Source: Prolixibacteraceae bacterium
GTDB taxonomy: Bacteria; Bacteroidota; Bacteroidia; Bacteroidales; Prolixibacteraceae
Assembly (NCBI GenBank): GCA_023228025.1
Contig: JALOCD010000093.1
Coordinates: 1 to 17,959, forward strand
Reading direction: 5' to 3'
Length of the DNA: 17,959 nt
How positions within the stretch are numbered: position 1 is the stretch's first letter; each line of letters begins with the position of its first letter. Of this stretch, positions 1 to 8,000 are shown one piece after another. The notes below the pieces were generated by a model. The model was given only the letters and a program-made list of their open reading frames with translations. It had not been told where the DNA came from and made no database searches. Made by a program: the position numbers and the translations under genes.

Positions 1-161
1 ACAATAAGCTCCATAATGATGGCTTCTTGTTCAGAATCTTCAATCTCACCAACGACAAAATCGGTTGTATGGACTTCAAAAGGCAGTTGAAAGAACAAGT
101 CAATTAATTCAGCATGAATCAAGTCAATGAAGAGGTTTGTATCGTTGACAACAATCTGCAT
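1..161 (-). CDS. PIN-domain protein, N-terminal part (runs off left edge)
   Basis: Only the first 53 codons are inside the window. The start MQIVVNDTNLFIDL carries the first conserved PIN-domain acid (Asp7, followed by Thr8 and Asn9 on beta-strand 1). The stretch HTTDFVVGEI near residues 31-40 matches the second PIN strand and helix with the expected acidic residue (Glu39). PIN domains are metal-dependent RNases and often act as toxins of toxin-antitoxin modules. The ATG overlaps the stop codon of the HTH/ImmA gene as TAATG, so the two are almost certainly co-transcribed and translationally coupled. PIN-like proteins next to XRE-ImmA proteins are a known pairing (for example DUF4411-type), and I infer a similar module here. 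The remaining catalytic acids lie outside the window, so activity cannot be judged. Confidence 0.75.
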   Translation of the reverse strand, partial: MQIVVNDTNLFIDLIHAELIDLFFQLPFEVHTTDFVVGEIEDSEQEAIIMELI

Positions 162-1225
162 TAAATGAAATTTAGGGAAGTTTTTAAGGCATTGACAGAT
201 TGACTGGATAAAACGGAAGCCTTGCTAAATGAGATTAACTCCTGTGCAAGACCCTTGTACAACAGCTTGTTAAACCGGTAAGAGGCTTCAGCAGCGCAGT
301 ACCTTGATTCATCGACCTGCTTCTTTAAACGCACATTTTTCCTGATCTCAAAATAAAAACTAGTCAGTTTACTTTGCGAGATGATTTCAAGATCCCTTGC
401 CCGGTACATAATTGCCTGAATGCTGATTCCCCACTCCTTTTGCAACTCAGCCAACTCCTGGAGATAGATTGGTTTCCTCGACAACCCCAATTCAGAGATT
501 AGTTTAACCCTTGGAATCAGAATTGCACCCGCAAACCTGTGACAGGCACTTTCAATTTCTTTGTCGATAAAGCGCTTGTCGAGCGACAAAAGTAAGTGTC
601 CCAATTCATGCAACAGGGTAAATCTTTTGCGCTCTATGGGGAAGTTCTTGTTCACAACAATCACAGGAATCCTATTGTCAACAAATGCAGAAAGCCCGTC
701 AAATTCCAGAGGTTCATCCACCTCAACTACCTTGATGAAATTATCTTCCAGCATTTCTATCACCGAGGAGATCGGATTCAATCCGAGGCTCCAACTTTCC
801 CTCAGTCGCTCGGCTGCCAATTCCAGATCCACAAAATCGATTACCTGAATGGTGGCAATTGGATTGGTAAAGTGGTTATCAACTGATAAAATATTTTCCA
901 ATTCGAGGTACTTTTCCAAACGGTCGATGACCCGATACTTGATAGAATCGATGGTTTTACTTCCCAACTTTGCTTTTTTACGGAAGGCAACTTCACTTAA
1001 CTCAACCGTAGATTTACGGAAAAGGTAATCGACTTTCACATTCAGGGCCTTTGAAAGCTTGACAAGATTTGAGCTGTCGGGTTTCATAATACCATTCTCG
1101 TAGCGGGATATGGAATTTTTACTCAGACCTGACAAGATAGCCAGCTGGTCCATACTTAAACCTGCCATCTTCCTGGCAGAGGAAATACGTTGTGCAAAAA
1201 TAGTGATCATGGCGGGTTGGTTCAT
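161..1225 (-). CDS. XRE-family HTH and ImmA/IrrE-type zinc peptidase fusion, likely antitoxin/regulator
   Basis: About 354 residues. Residues 6-68 form a Cro/C1-type helix-turn-helix (QLAILSGLSKNSISRYENG is the typical recognition region). After a helical linker, residues 165-240 hold an ImmA/IrrE (COG2856) peptidase domain with the zinc motif HELGH at about 206-210 and the downstream conserved Glu in IESACHRFAGAILIP. I chose ATG at 1225. A TTG at 1234 would add MST but lies inside the operator palindrome. Family members are repressors or anti-repressors in phage-like elements, or partners of toxins. The stop codon overlaps the start of the PIN-domain gene, which suggests an antitoxin-toxin pair with this protein as DNA-binding autoregulator. 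The gene follows hsdS by 76 nt on the same strand. The 110-residue C-terminal tail past the peptidase domain is not recognised. Confidence 0.88.
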   Translation of the reverse strand: MNQPAMITIFAQRISSARKMAGLSMDQLAILSGLSKNSISRYENGIMKPDSSNLVKLSKALNVKVDYLFRKSTVELSEVAFRKKAKLGSKTIDSIKYRVIDRLEKYLELENILSVDNHFTNPIATIQVIDFVDLELAAERLRESWSLGLNPISSVIEMLEDNFIKVVEVDEPLEFDGLSAFVDNRIPVIVVNKNFPIERKRFTLLHELGHLLLSLDKRFIDKEIESACHRFAGAILIPRVKLISELGLSRKPIYLQELAELQKEWGISIQAIMYRARDLEIISQSKLTSFYFEIRKNVRLKKQVDESRYCAAEASYRFNKLLYKGLAQELISFSKASVLSSQSVNALKTSLNFI

Positions 1226-1226
1226 T

Positions 1227-1263
1227 GTTGACAAAATAACGTAATTTTTAAATATTTGTCAAC
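1227..1263. promoter_or_regulatory. Palindromic operator before the HTH/ImmA gene
   Basis: A perfect 9-bp inverted repeat, GTTGACAAA (1227-1235) and TTTGTCAAC (1255-1263), is separated by 19 bp of AT-rich DNA. Its inner edge lies directly upstream of the ATG at 1225. The half-sites are 28 bp apart centre to centre, close to three helical turns. This is what would be expected for autoregulation by the encoded XRE-type HTH protein. Binding is inferred, not shown. Confidence 0.55.
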
Positions 1264-1272
1264 ATTCCGGAT

Positions 1273-1288
1273 CATGTTTTAGAACATG
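1273..1288. repeat. Small inverted repeat between hsdS and the HTH gene
   Basis: CATGTT (1273-1278) and AACATG (1283-1288) form a perfect 6-bp inverted repeat with a TTAG spacer, 14 nt after the hsdS stop. It lacks a T-tract of terminator quality on the minus strand, so it could be a weak attenuating hairpin or a second protein-binding site. Confidence 0.3.
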
Positions 1289-1301
1289 TTTAACATCAAT
1301 T

Positions 1302-2756
1302 TTATCTGGAGCCATACTTTGCTGACTTTTCCGCCACCATCCTCACCTTATCATTTCCCTTCATCTTTTTTGTTTTCCCGCCTTTCCCCAACCCGGCTTT
1401 GGCTTGTTTAATCTGCTCCAGCAAATCGCGGGCATCGCCATCGGTGGGGAGTTGCTGTACCAGTTCGCCATGGAAGGCTTTGGCCAGCAGGGCTTGTGGC
1501 AGCTGCTCTATTTTGGCTTTTAATTTTTGGTAGCCGGCTTCTATCTGGTCGGCTTTGGCAAAAAGGGATTCAACGCGACGGACAATTTCTTGCTGCTCAT
1601 CAAATGGCGGAATTGGAATTTCAAAATCCCTACATTGAGAAAGGGAAATATTGATTTGACCAACAACCCCTTTCGTTTCTCCCATTACTTCCCTCACACT
1701 CTTACCTTCACAGAAGAAATAATAGAGAAAGGTATTCAATAAATATTTCTTAGTCCTGAATAATGTAATTGCCTGATTTAAATTCCACTCTGGATAATCC
1801 GCGGGTAAGATTGCAATTTTATTTAATGGTGGTCCAACAATATTCATTAGAACATCGCCCGGATATGCGATTGACTTGCTAAGGGCTTTGTTTTGTACTT
1901 CAATGGTCACAAATTGTGGACGATATTCAAAATCAATTTGATTATTGACAATATTATAAACTTTTAAGAACGGAATCCCTTCATCAGTAAATCCTCCACC
2001 TTTGGGTGTACCTCCGCTTTGTACTTTGTCGCAGCATACTGAAGCAATTTCTGTTTTCCATTCCCCCAACTCTCTCCCTTCTCGCCACCCCTCGGTTAGT
2101 TGGCCGGTTACAGCCTGGGTAAGTACCTTTTGGCGGAAGTCTTTCAGCAGTTGCGGTATGCGGTCGAGGCAGGTTTTCAGGGCATCGAGGTGCCCAAACA
2201 GTCTATCGAGTTTGGCCACCATACGTTGCTGCTCGGGAAGGGGGGGAAGAGGAATTTTGATGGATGAGTAATCACCAAATTTCAAATTCCGGAGATTATT
2301 ACTTCCACCTTGATATTTGACGACTTCTCCTGATGAATAAAAATACTGTAGGTATTGATTTATGTATTGCTTGTTAACGACATCAACTAATCGAACTAAA
2401 CGCAGAAAGTTTGTACATACCTTAGGTAATTCCGGATGATTTTTAAATACCTCTTCATCAATAATTACAGTTCTTCCAACAGGTTGATCTGGTCCACCTC
2501 CAGAAATTTCCAAAAGAATATCTCCGATTTTCAATCTTCGGGTATTTATGCTTGAATCCTTTACTAACCGGATTGAAGCAGTTTTACCCTTGTCAACACG
2601 CCAATTTCTTAATTCTCCACCTCTAATACAAACAACTTTTGAAAACCCCTCTGCACCTTCAGTTTCAGGGTCTAAACCCCAATCTCCACCAGTTACATGT
2701 GAAAATAAATCTTCAAGTACTACATCAACCCACCCTATCTGTAATTCCTTCTGCAT
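1302..2756 (-). CDS. hsdS: Type I restriction-modification specificity subunit HsdS
   Basis: 484 residues, full length for the family. It recognises the bipartite DNA target for the HsdM/HsdR complex. Two target-recognition domains are visible: TRD1 at about residues 1-170 and TRD2 at about 228-380. Each ends in the family's conserved spacer region: PLPPLPEQQRMVAKLDRLFG at 169-188, continuing as a long helix to about 226, and PIPPFDEQQEIVRRVESLFA at 381-400, followed by helix to about 455. The internal repeat of these two spacers gives the pseudo-symmetric shape known for HsdS. A lysine-rich tail (KGGKTKKMKG) ends the protein. The gene starts 6 nt after the hsdM stop, so the two are one transcription unit. 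The TRD-coding DNA is visibly richer in A and T than the spacer-coding DNA, which fits exchange of TRDs between strains. Confidence 0.95.
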   Translation of the reverse strand: MQKELQIGWVDVVLEDLFSHVTGGDWGLDPETEGAEGFSKVVCIRGGELRNWRVDKGKTASIRLVKDSSINTRRLKIGDILLEISGGGPDQPVGRTVIIDEEVFKNHPELPKVCTNFLRLVRLVDVVNKQYINQYLQYFYSSGEVVKYQGGSNNLRNLKFGDYSSIKIPLPPLPEQQRMVAKLDRLFGHLDALKTCLDRIPQLLKDFRQKVLTQAVTGQLTEGWREGRELGEWKTEIASVCCDKVQSGGTPKGGGFTDEGIPFLKVYNIVNNQIDFEYRPQFVTIEVQNKALSKSIAYPGDVLMNIVGPPLNKIAILPADYPEWNLNQAITLFRTKKYLLNTFLYYFFCEGKSVREVMGETKGVVGQINISLSQCRDFEIPIPPFDEQQEIVRRVESLFAKADQIEAGYQKLKAKIEQLPQALLAKAFHGELVQQLPTDGDARDLLEQIKQAKAGLGKGGKTKKMKGNDKVRMVAEKSAKYGSR

Positions 2757-2762
2757 TTTTCT

Positions 2763-4220
2763 TTATCGTAGTTCTTTGATGATGGCATCCAGCTCGCCCA
2801 TAATACTTTTCAATTCAAATACGGCTTCTTTGGCAATGTCAATCGGGTCGTCCAAATCATCGCCATTGCTCAGCGAACTGTCGGCAATCAGGCCCAAATC
2901 GAGCGAGTCGTTCTTTTTGGCAATCTGCTCGCGGGTAATGCACTGCCAGCGTTCGTCGGTAATGGCTGCGCGTTTTTGGTCGTCCACCTTTCCATCGTAT
3001 TCCAAACCCACATTTTCAGTAGTCAAACCTCCTGTGTAGGCTTTTATAAATCCATCAAAAGCGGCCAGGGTAAACGGGGTGCGCTTTCCGTAGTTGGGGG
3101 TGTTGGTACGCATGTCGTAATACCAAACCTTGTCGGTATTTCCGGTTTCAGTCACACCGCGCTCAAAAAACAGCACATTGGTTTTCACCCCCTGTGCATA
3201 AAAAATACCGGTTGGCAGGCGCAGAATGGTATGCAGGCGGCATTTGTCCATTAGGTCGCGACGGATTTTGGCGCCGTCGCCATCTTCAAACAACACGTTA
3301 TCAGGCAACACCACCGCGGCGCGGGCTCCGCCTTTTTTGTGCAGCGAGCGGTAGATATGCTGTAAAAAATTGAGCTGTTTGTTACTCGTTGGGTAAGTAA
3401 AATCGTCGCGGCTGGGGCGTTCTCCTCCCTGTTTGGTTCCAAAAGGAGGATTGGCCAGCACTCCGTCAAATCCTTTCAGGCTTTTGCCAAAATCGCTCAG
3501 CGTATCGTTCAGGTAAATGGTGCTGTCGAGCCCGTGCAGCTTGGCATTCATCAAAGCTAGGCGGTGCGCATCCTGTACCAGTTCAACGCCACTCAGCGCA
3601 GTGGTTTGCTGAAACACCCTGGTCTTTTCATCTTTGTAAATGTAATCGTGCCGGTTTATCAGGTATTGGTTAATCGAGATAGGGAATCCAAACGTACCAC
3701 AGGCCGGATCGTTCCAGCGTTCGCCCAATTTGGGAACCACCAGATCGACCATCACATTGATCAGCGGGCGCGGGGTGAAATATTGTCCGGCGCCACTTTT
3801 TTTCTCTCCGGCATTGCGCTCCAGCAAATCTTCATAAATATCGCCCATCACATCGCGGTCATGTTCATCGTACCAGTCAATCAGGTCGATGCTGCTCACC
3901 AGCGATCTTAAATTCACCGGTTTCCGCAAGGTGGATGAAGCATTCGTAAATATTTCCTTGATATTTGCGTTATCGCTTTTGGTGCTGATAGTAGCCAGCA
4001 ATTCACGGTAGGTGTCAAACAAATCCTTGTTGTCCTTAATGCCTTTCAGCTTCTGCCAGCGGTATTCTTCGGGCAACTCCTTCTCAAAGTCTTTTACTTC
4101 GCTCAGTTTCAGGAAGAGGATGTAGGTTAACTCGTTAAGGTATTGGTGGTAGGTTACTCCGTCGTCGCGGAGTAAATTACACAGGCCCCATAATTTGGCG
4201 GCTATCTCTTCTGCACTCAT
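2763..4220 (-). CDS. hsdM: Type I restriction-modification DNA methyltransferase subunit HsdM
   Basis: 485 residues. An N-terminal HsdM_N helical domain (about 5-135, starting IAAKLWGLCNLLRDDGVTYH) is followed by the N6-adenine methylase domain. Visible motifs are GQYFTPRPLI at 145-154, SAM-binding motif I as DPACGTFGF at 171-179, and catalytic motif IV NPPF at 257-260. The protein methylates adenine in the target chosen by HsdS and is needed for cleavage by HsdR. In motif I the usual GTGGF reads GTFGF, which may be a subfamily variant. The C-terminal part (about 410-485) looks like the helical region that contacts HsdS. The start is ATG with no clear Shine-Dalgarno. hsdS follows after 6 nt. 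hsdR lies upstream beyond an inserted RAYT gene, and a short-repeat cluster at 4277-4328 sits before the start. Confidence 0.96.
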   Translation of the reverse strand: MSAEEIAAKLWGLCNLLRDDGVTYHQYLNELTYILFLKLSEVKDFEKELPEEYRWQKLKGIKDNKDLFDTYRELLATISTKSDNANIKEIFTNASSTLRKPVNLRSLVSSIDLIDWYDEHDRDVMGDIYEDLLERNAGEKKSGAGQYFTPRPLINVMVDLVVPKLGERWNDPACGTFGFPISINQYLINRHDYIYKDEKTRVFQQTTALSGVELVQDAHRLALMNAKLHGLDSTIYLNDTLSDFGKSLKGFDGVLANPPFGTKQGGERPSRDDFTYPTSNKQLNFLQHIYRSLHKKGGARAAVVLPDNVLFEDGDGAKIRRDLMDKCRLHTILRLPTGIFYAQGVKTNVLFFERGVTETGNTDKVWYYDMRTNTPNYGKRTPFTLAAFDGFIKAYTGGLTTENVGLEYDGKVDDQKRAAITDERWQCITREQIAKKNDSLDLGLIADSSLSNGDDLDDPIDIAKEAVFELKSIMGELDAIIKELR

Positions 4221-4276
4221 AGTTTCTATTAATCTGCTTTAAAAGCGTTTAAATATTGTTCAAAAATGAAAATCCG

Positions 4277-4328
4277 TTATTTTACTTTCAGCCACGAAAG
4301 TAAAATAAGAATTTCTTTATTTTACTTT
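4277..4328. promoter_or_regulatory. Three-copy TTATTTTACTTT repeat upstream of hsdM
   Basis: TTATTTTACTTTC (4277-4289) and its exact reverse complement GAAAGTAAAATAA (4296-4308) form a 13-bp inverted repeat with a 6-nt AGCCAC spacer. A third copy, TTATTTTACTTT, lies at 4317-4328 in the same orientation as the first. The cluster is 57-108 nt before the hsdM start, and three half-sites of this kind look like a protein-binding operator. The rest of the 281-nt gap (4221-4501) holds an AT-rich stretch and the left RAYT hairpin pair, and I see no gene in it. Confidence 0.5.
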
Positions 4329-4429
4329 TATAGCATATAGGGGAAATATATTAAATTATTAAGGAAACGGAAATAAATATTTAAAATCCCCTAATTTGAT
4401 TCAGCGAGACCCTTCATTCCTGACAGGTA

Positions 4430-4494
4430 GCGGCAGAGCCGCCAAATATTTGTAGCGAAAAGCCGATTGAAAGCTGGGCAAGGTGCAGCGCACC
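4430..4494. repeat. Left REP-like hairpin pair of the RAYT element
   Basis: Two hairpins start 52 nt apart: GCGGC-AGA-GCCGC at 4430-4442 and GGTGC-AGC-GCACC at 4482-4494. Each is followed by an AAATATTT motif (CAAATATTTGTAGC and GAAATATTTA). The stems differ in sequence but keep the same shape, as expected for REP-type units under selection for structure. The second hairpin ends 7 nt before the RAYT stop codon. Confidence 0.7.
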
Positions 4495-4501
4495 GAAATA
4501 T

Positions 4502-4978
4502 TTACTCCCACCTCACATCATCGAAAAATTCGAATACATATTCATCCTTGAATTCAATTTCATTCTTACGGAGTATTTCAAGATATTCTTCCCTGAATGA
4601 TTTTTTCTGATGATGGGTCTCCTGGTTCATGATGTATTTTACAACTGCATCAATTTGAGAATGAGAATATGTGAATGCCCCATACCCTTTTTGCCATTCA
4701 AATTTGAATTTTGATAAGTTTCCCTTCTTGATCCATGCATTGCTTGAAGTTTTTATTTCTTCCACTAAATCGGGAATTAGTTGACTGATATGATAGCCTA
4801 TAAAAATGTGAATATGGTCGGGCATGGAATTAATAGCCAAAAGTTTGTGTTTGTGATTTTGTACAATTCCGGTTATATACATTTCTAATTCATTTTTCCA
4901 TGTTTTTTTTATCAGGGCATCTCTGTTTTTTACAGCAAATACGAGCTGAAAATAGCATTGTGTGTATGTGTTTGCCAT
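4502..4978 (-). CDS. REP-associated tyrosine transposase (IS200/IS605 TnpA-like, Y1 family)
   Basis: 158 residues from ATG at 4978 (MANTYTQCYFQLVFAVKNRD), the family's usual N-terminus. A further in-frame ATG at 5023 would add 15 unlike residues and begin upstream of a flanking hairpin, so it is less likely. The HUH motif is H55-I-H57 (PDHIHIFIG), and the catalytic tyrosine is probably Y115 in AVVKYIMNQETHHQKKSF, where the Q and HH are also conserved in the family. Such single-strand endonucleases nick and join DNA at hairpins. RAYT relatives are thought to spread REP hairpins rather than themselves. The gene looks intact. It lies between hsdR and hsdM on the same strand, its start follows a GGTGCAGCGCACC hairpin, and its stop is followed by the inverted copy. 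Confidence 0.9.
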   Translation of the reverse strand: MANTYTQCYFQLVFAVKNRDALIKKTWKNELEMYITGIVQNHKHKLLAINSMPDHIHIFIGYHISQLIPDLVEEIKTSSNAWIKKGNLSKFKFEWQKGYGAFTYSHSQIDAVVKYIMNQETHHQKKSFREEYLEILRKNEIEFKDEYVFEFFDDVRWE

Positions 4979-4993
4979 TATGAAAAATATTAC

Positions 4994-5058
4994 GGTGCGC
5001 TGCACCTTCTGTGTGTGTTGCATTATTTAAGCTACAAATATCACCGGTGCGCTGCACC
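4994..5058. repeat. Right REP-like hairpin pair of the RAYT element
   Basis: GGTGCGCTGCACC occurs at 4994-5006 and again at 5046-5058, exactly 52 nt apart. Both are the reverse complement of the hairpin at 4482-4494. On the minus strand the outer copy is followed by GATATTTGTAGC and the inner one by TAATATTTTTC, matching the AAATATTTGTAGC motif on the left side. The inner hairpin lies 15 nt before the RAYT ATG, so it would be in its leader RNA. Confidence 0.75.
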
Positions 5059-5093
5059 TTTTTCAGTTGAAAACAGCCTATCATTTAAGGACC

Positions 5094-8000
5094 TCATGCC
5101 GTTTGGTATAAATTCTCATTCAACTGACTAATCAACTGATCGAGTTGTTCTTCAAAAACCTTGTTCAGCCGGTCAAATCCGCCATTCTCATTAAACGGAG
5201 CCTGGTTTAAATCGTCGTGCTGCAAGATGTTTTCAGATAATAACTGATTCTCAAACCGGTCGATCCATTTCTGTTGAATCTTGTTCCAGCTTTTCATTGC
5301 CCTAACTTTCTCAACAGCACGTCTGATCCTTTCTTCATGATTGATTAACTCATCTCCCAGAGCCAGGGTTCGTATGTAAGAGATAATGTCGGCCGCAATA
5401 TCCACGTTCCGTGTGGCTTTCCAGGCTGTGTTCAGTGTCCGTTGGTTAAATCCAAACTGATCGAGATGAAGCCGAAGTTCTTTCAGCGATTTCCGGTCGA
5501 GTTCCTGAGGGCGGGTACAAATAATTTTCAGGGCAGCCATTTTGTTCAGGTTCTCAGTAATAAACTGCTTGAAACTTTGGATATAATCTTCCGGTTTCTG
5601 GCTGTTGCCGTATCCGCGTTCAATTCCACGGCTCTCGTCTTCATGATCCGAAACATACTGGAAGGAGGGCGATGGTTTCAACTCGTCAAGGAATTTCCAA
5701 ACTCCTGTCATATGACTGATCTGTTCCAGTGAACCCTTATTTCTGGATTCATTCAGAAAGTTGACAAAACTTTCCGGGTCGTGTCCTCCGGTCCTGTATT
5801 TAAATTTGTCAATCTTATCGTCATTAATGTATTGTCTTTTCCGCTGGAATTTGGCAATAATCTGATCCAGTTGTTTGGCTGCTCTTTCGTTGCTTTCAAT
5901 CCAGCCTAATTCTTCTGCCAATTCTGCAAATGATGTTTTTGGGTCAACAGTCACGGGTCTCATTTGAGTGTAATCCTGAAGGGCTTCATAGATCCGCACT
6001 GCATCATAAATCCGGAATACTTCTTTATTAATTTCATCGCAGCGACGCGTGGCACGGCCCAACATCTGTTCATACAAAATCCGGGATTTAATCCGTCTCA
6101 GGAATACAATATTGCAAATAGCCGGTACATCAATACCGGTGGTGAGCAAATCAACAGTAACTGCAATGGTCGGATACTTCTCATTTTTGTACCTTCTGAA
6201 CTGCTCTGCCGGATCATACGATTTTCCGGTTATCTTTTGAATGGTATTGTCATTGAGATCACAGCCTATTTTTTCATATTCTTCTTTCAGAATGCTTACT
6301 ACCAGATCGGCATGTTCATCAGTAGCGGCAAAAATCAGTGTCTTTTCCTCTCCGTCCGGATCAATCTCCTGAACCAATTGGCTGATTGCAGTCCGATTGA
6401 ACGATTCGGTAATTACCAATTTATTGAACCCTTCGATATTGATAGCCAGTTCATCCTCCAATTCGGCCAATTCAATAATTTGATTGTTCTCTTTATCGTA
6501 CACCTTTGGCCGGTCGCCCTTCTCCCAGATAATTCCTTCCTCACCCAGTTTTGTTTTAATCAGGTAGGGTGGCTCATGGTCAATCAAAAAACCATCGATC
6601 ACCGCTTCCCGATAAGAATAGTTATAGATCGGCGTTCCAAATATTTCAGTGGTATGTAGGGCAGGTGTAGCGGTCATTCCAATGGCAGTAGCATCAAAAT
6701 AGTCGAGTACTCGACGGTATTTGCTTACATAGTCGCGTTGATCTTTAAACCCAAGCTCTTCATCGTCCATCTCCCTGTCCAGCAAATATCCCCGGTGAGC
6801 TTCATCAACAATGATACAATCATAGGAGTCGATGGGTAAACTATCACCTTCAGAATAGAACAAGCGTTTCACCATGCTTTGAACGGTCGCAAAGTGAAGT
6901 CGGGTGTCCATTTCAGGTATCAATTCTTTTAATCCCTGTATCTGGTAGATTTCAGCAAAAGTGTGAAGATCCTCAATCTTGTCATCCTTAAAATGGTCAA
7001 GTGCTTGTGTAGCCAGCAATCGGCGATCAACCATAAACAGGATTCTCCGGAAGCGGTTCGACTGAATCAATCGGTAAGCCAGGCCAATAATGGTGCGGGT
7101 TTTCCCAGTTCCGGTAGCCATTGCCAGAAGCATCCGCTTTTTCTCAGGGTTATTCAGCAGGGAGTCTTCAATACAGCCAATGGCCTTCATCTGGTAATCC
7201 CTTAAAGAAAGGCCGTTTATATCTTTAAGAAAGTTTGGTTTACTATTTTTTAGTTTCTCATCAGCACCATCAATGTCCTGGTTCCACATTTTCAGCAATC
7301 CTTCCGGAGAGAACCAACCCTTTATCGATCGTGAATGATTTTTGGAATTTCTGATATCGATAAACCACACACCGCTTTTTGTTGCCAGTTGCTGCAAATA
7401 GGATCGTCCATTTGTGGAGAACAGAAAGGGAACTTTGTAGATTTCCCATTCACCCAACAGGCGAACCTGAAATTGTTCTTCTACCAGTTCAGCATATCGT
7501 TTGGATTGGGTTAAATCTGTTGATATATCCTGAGCATATTTCTTTGCTTCTACCAGTCCATAGAGTTCATTGCCAACAAAAAGGGCATAATCTGCCCATT
7601 TACTTCCACAAGGCCATTCTGCAATGGCTCTGTTTTTGCCTTTCTCCGGAAGAGTACCATGCAATTTATAATTCAGGTCGAGTGTATCAACTTCCCATCC
7701 AACAGATCTGAGTTGAGCATCAATCAAAAGCCTAGTTTCAGCCTCCGACATTTCAATTTTCAGGGCTGCTTTCTTTGACCGTTGTTTGATCTCAGTGGAT
7801 TTCTCGGCACTCAAAGTTCCGATTTCCCTTTCCTTCAGCAGATCGGCAAACTTTTGTTCCAACTGAAGATATTCCCGTTCAAGGTTTTTGTAATCCTTTT
7901 CCAGATCAACTTTTTCAGGAGGGTGAAACTTAATCGAACTGATGTCTGAAGCTTCATCTGAATAGGTTTCATAAAACCATTTGGCAATTTTAAATGAGCT

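Larger units (their letters stand above)
4430..5058 (-). mobile_element. RAYT/REP element inserted between hsdR and hsdM
   Basis: A single IS200-like transposase gene is bracketed by two hairpin pairs. Both pairs have the same 52-nt period, and when read towards the gene they carry the same core (AAGGTGCAGCGCACCG followed by an ATATTT motif). The pairs therefore form an inverted arrangement around the gene. This is the layout described for RAYT genes with their flanking REP sequences. The element occupies the space where a continuous hsdR-hsdM transcript would be expected. The outer boundaries are taken as the outermost hairpins; no target-site duplication is expected or seen. Confidence 0.65.

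Noticed and set aside
1302..2756. Phase-variable hsdS inversion system
   Set aside because: Only one hsdS is present, with no partial second copy, no long inverted repeats and no recombinase in the window.
2548..3039. 163-codon plus-strand frame opposite hsdS/hsdM
   Set aside because: It spans the hsdM-hsdS junction antisense and has a low-complexity Ser-rich product typical of a shadow frame.
4430..5058. CRISPR-like array because of the regular 52-nt spacing
   Set aside because: Only two hairpins occur per side, the intervening sequences are related to each other, and no cas gene is present. The layout fits RAYT/REP.
4979..5084. Longer starts or a separate 64-codon minus frame upstream of the RAYT
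   Set aside because: These frames consist of the repeat hairpins and do not match the family N-terminus; the ATG at 4978 does.
5964..6659. 231-codon plus-strand open frame opposite hsdR
   Set aside because: It lies entirely within hsdR, whose helicase motifs are clear, and its product has no recognisable domain. It is an antisense shadow.
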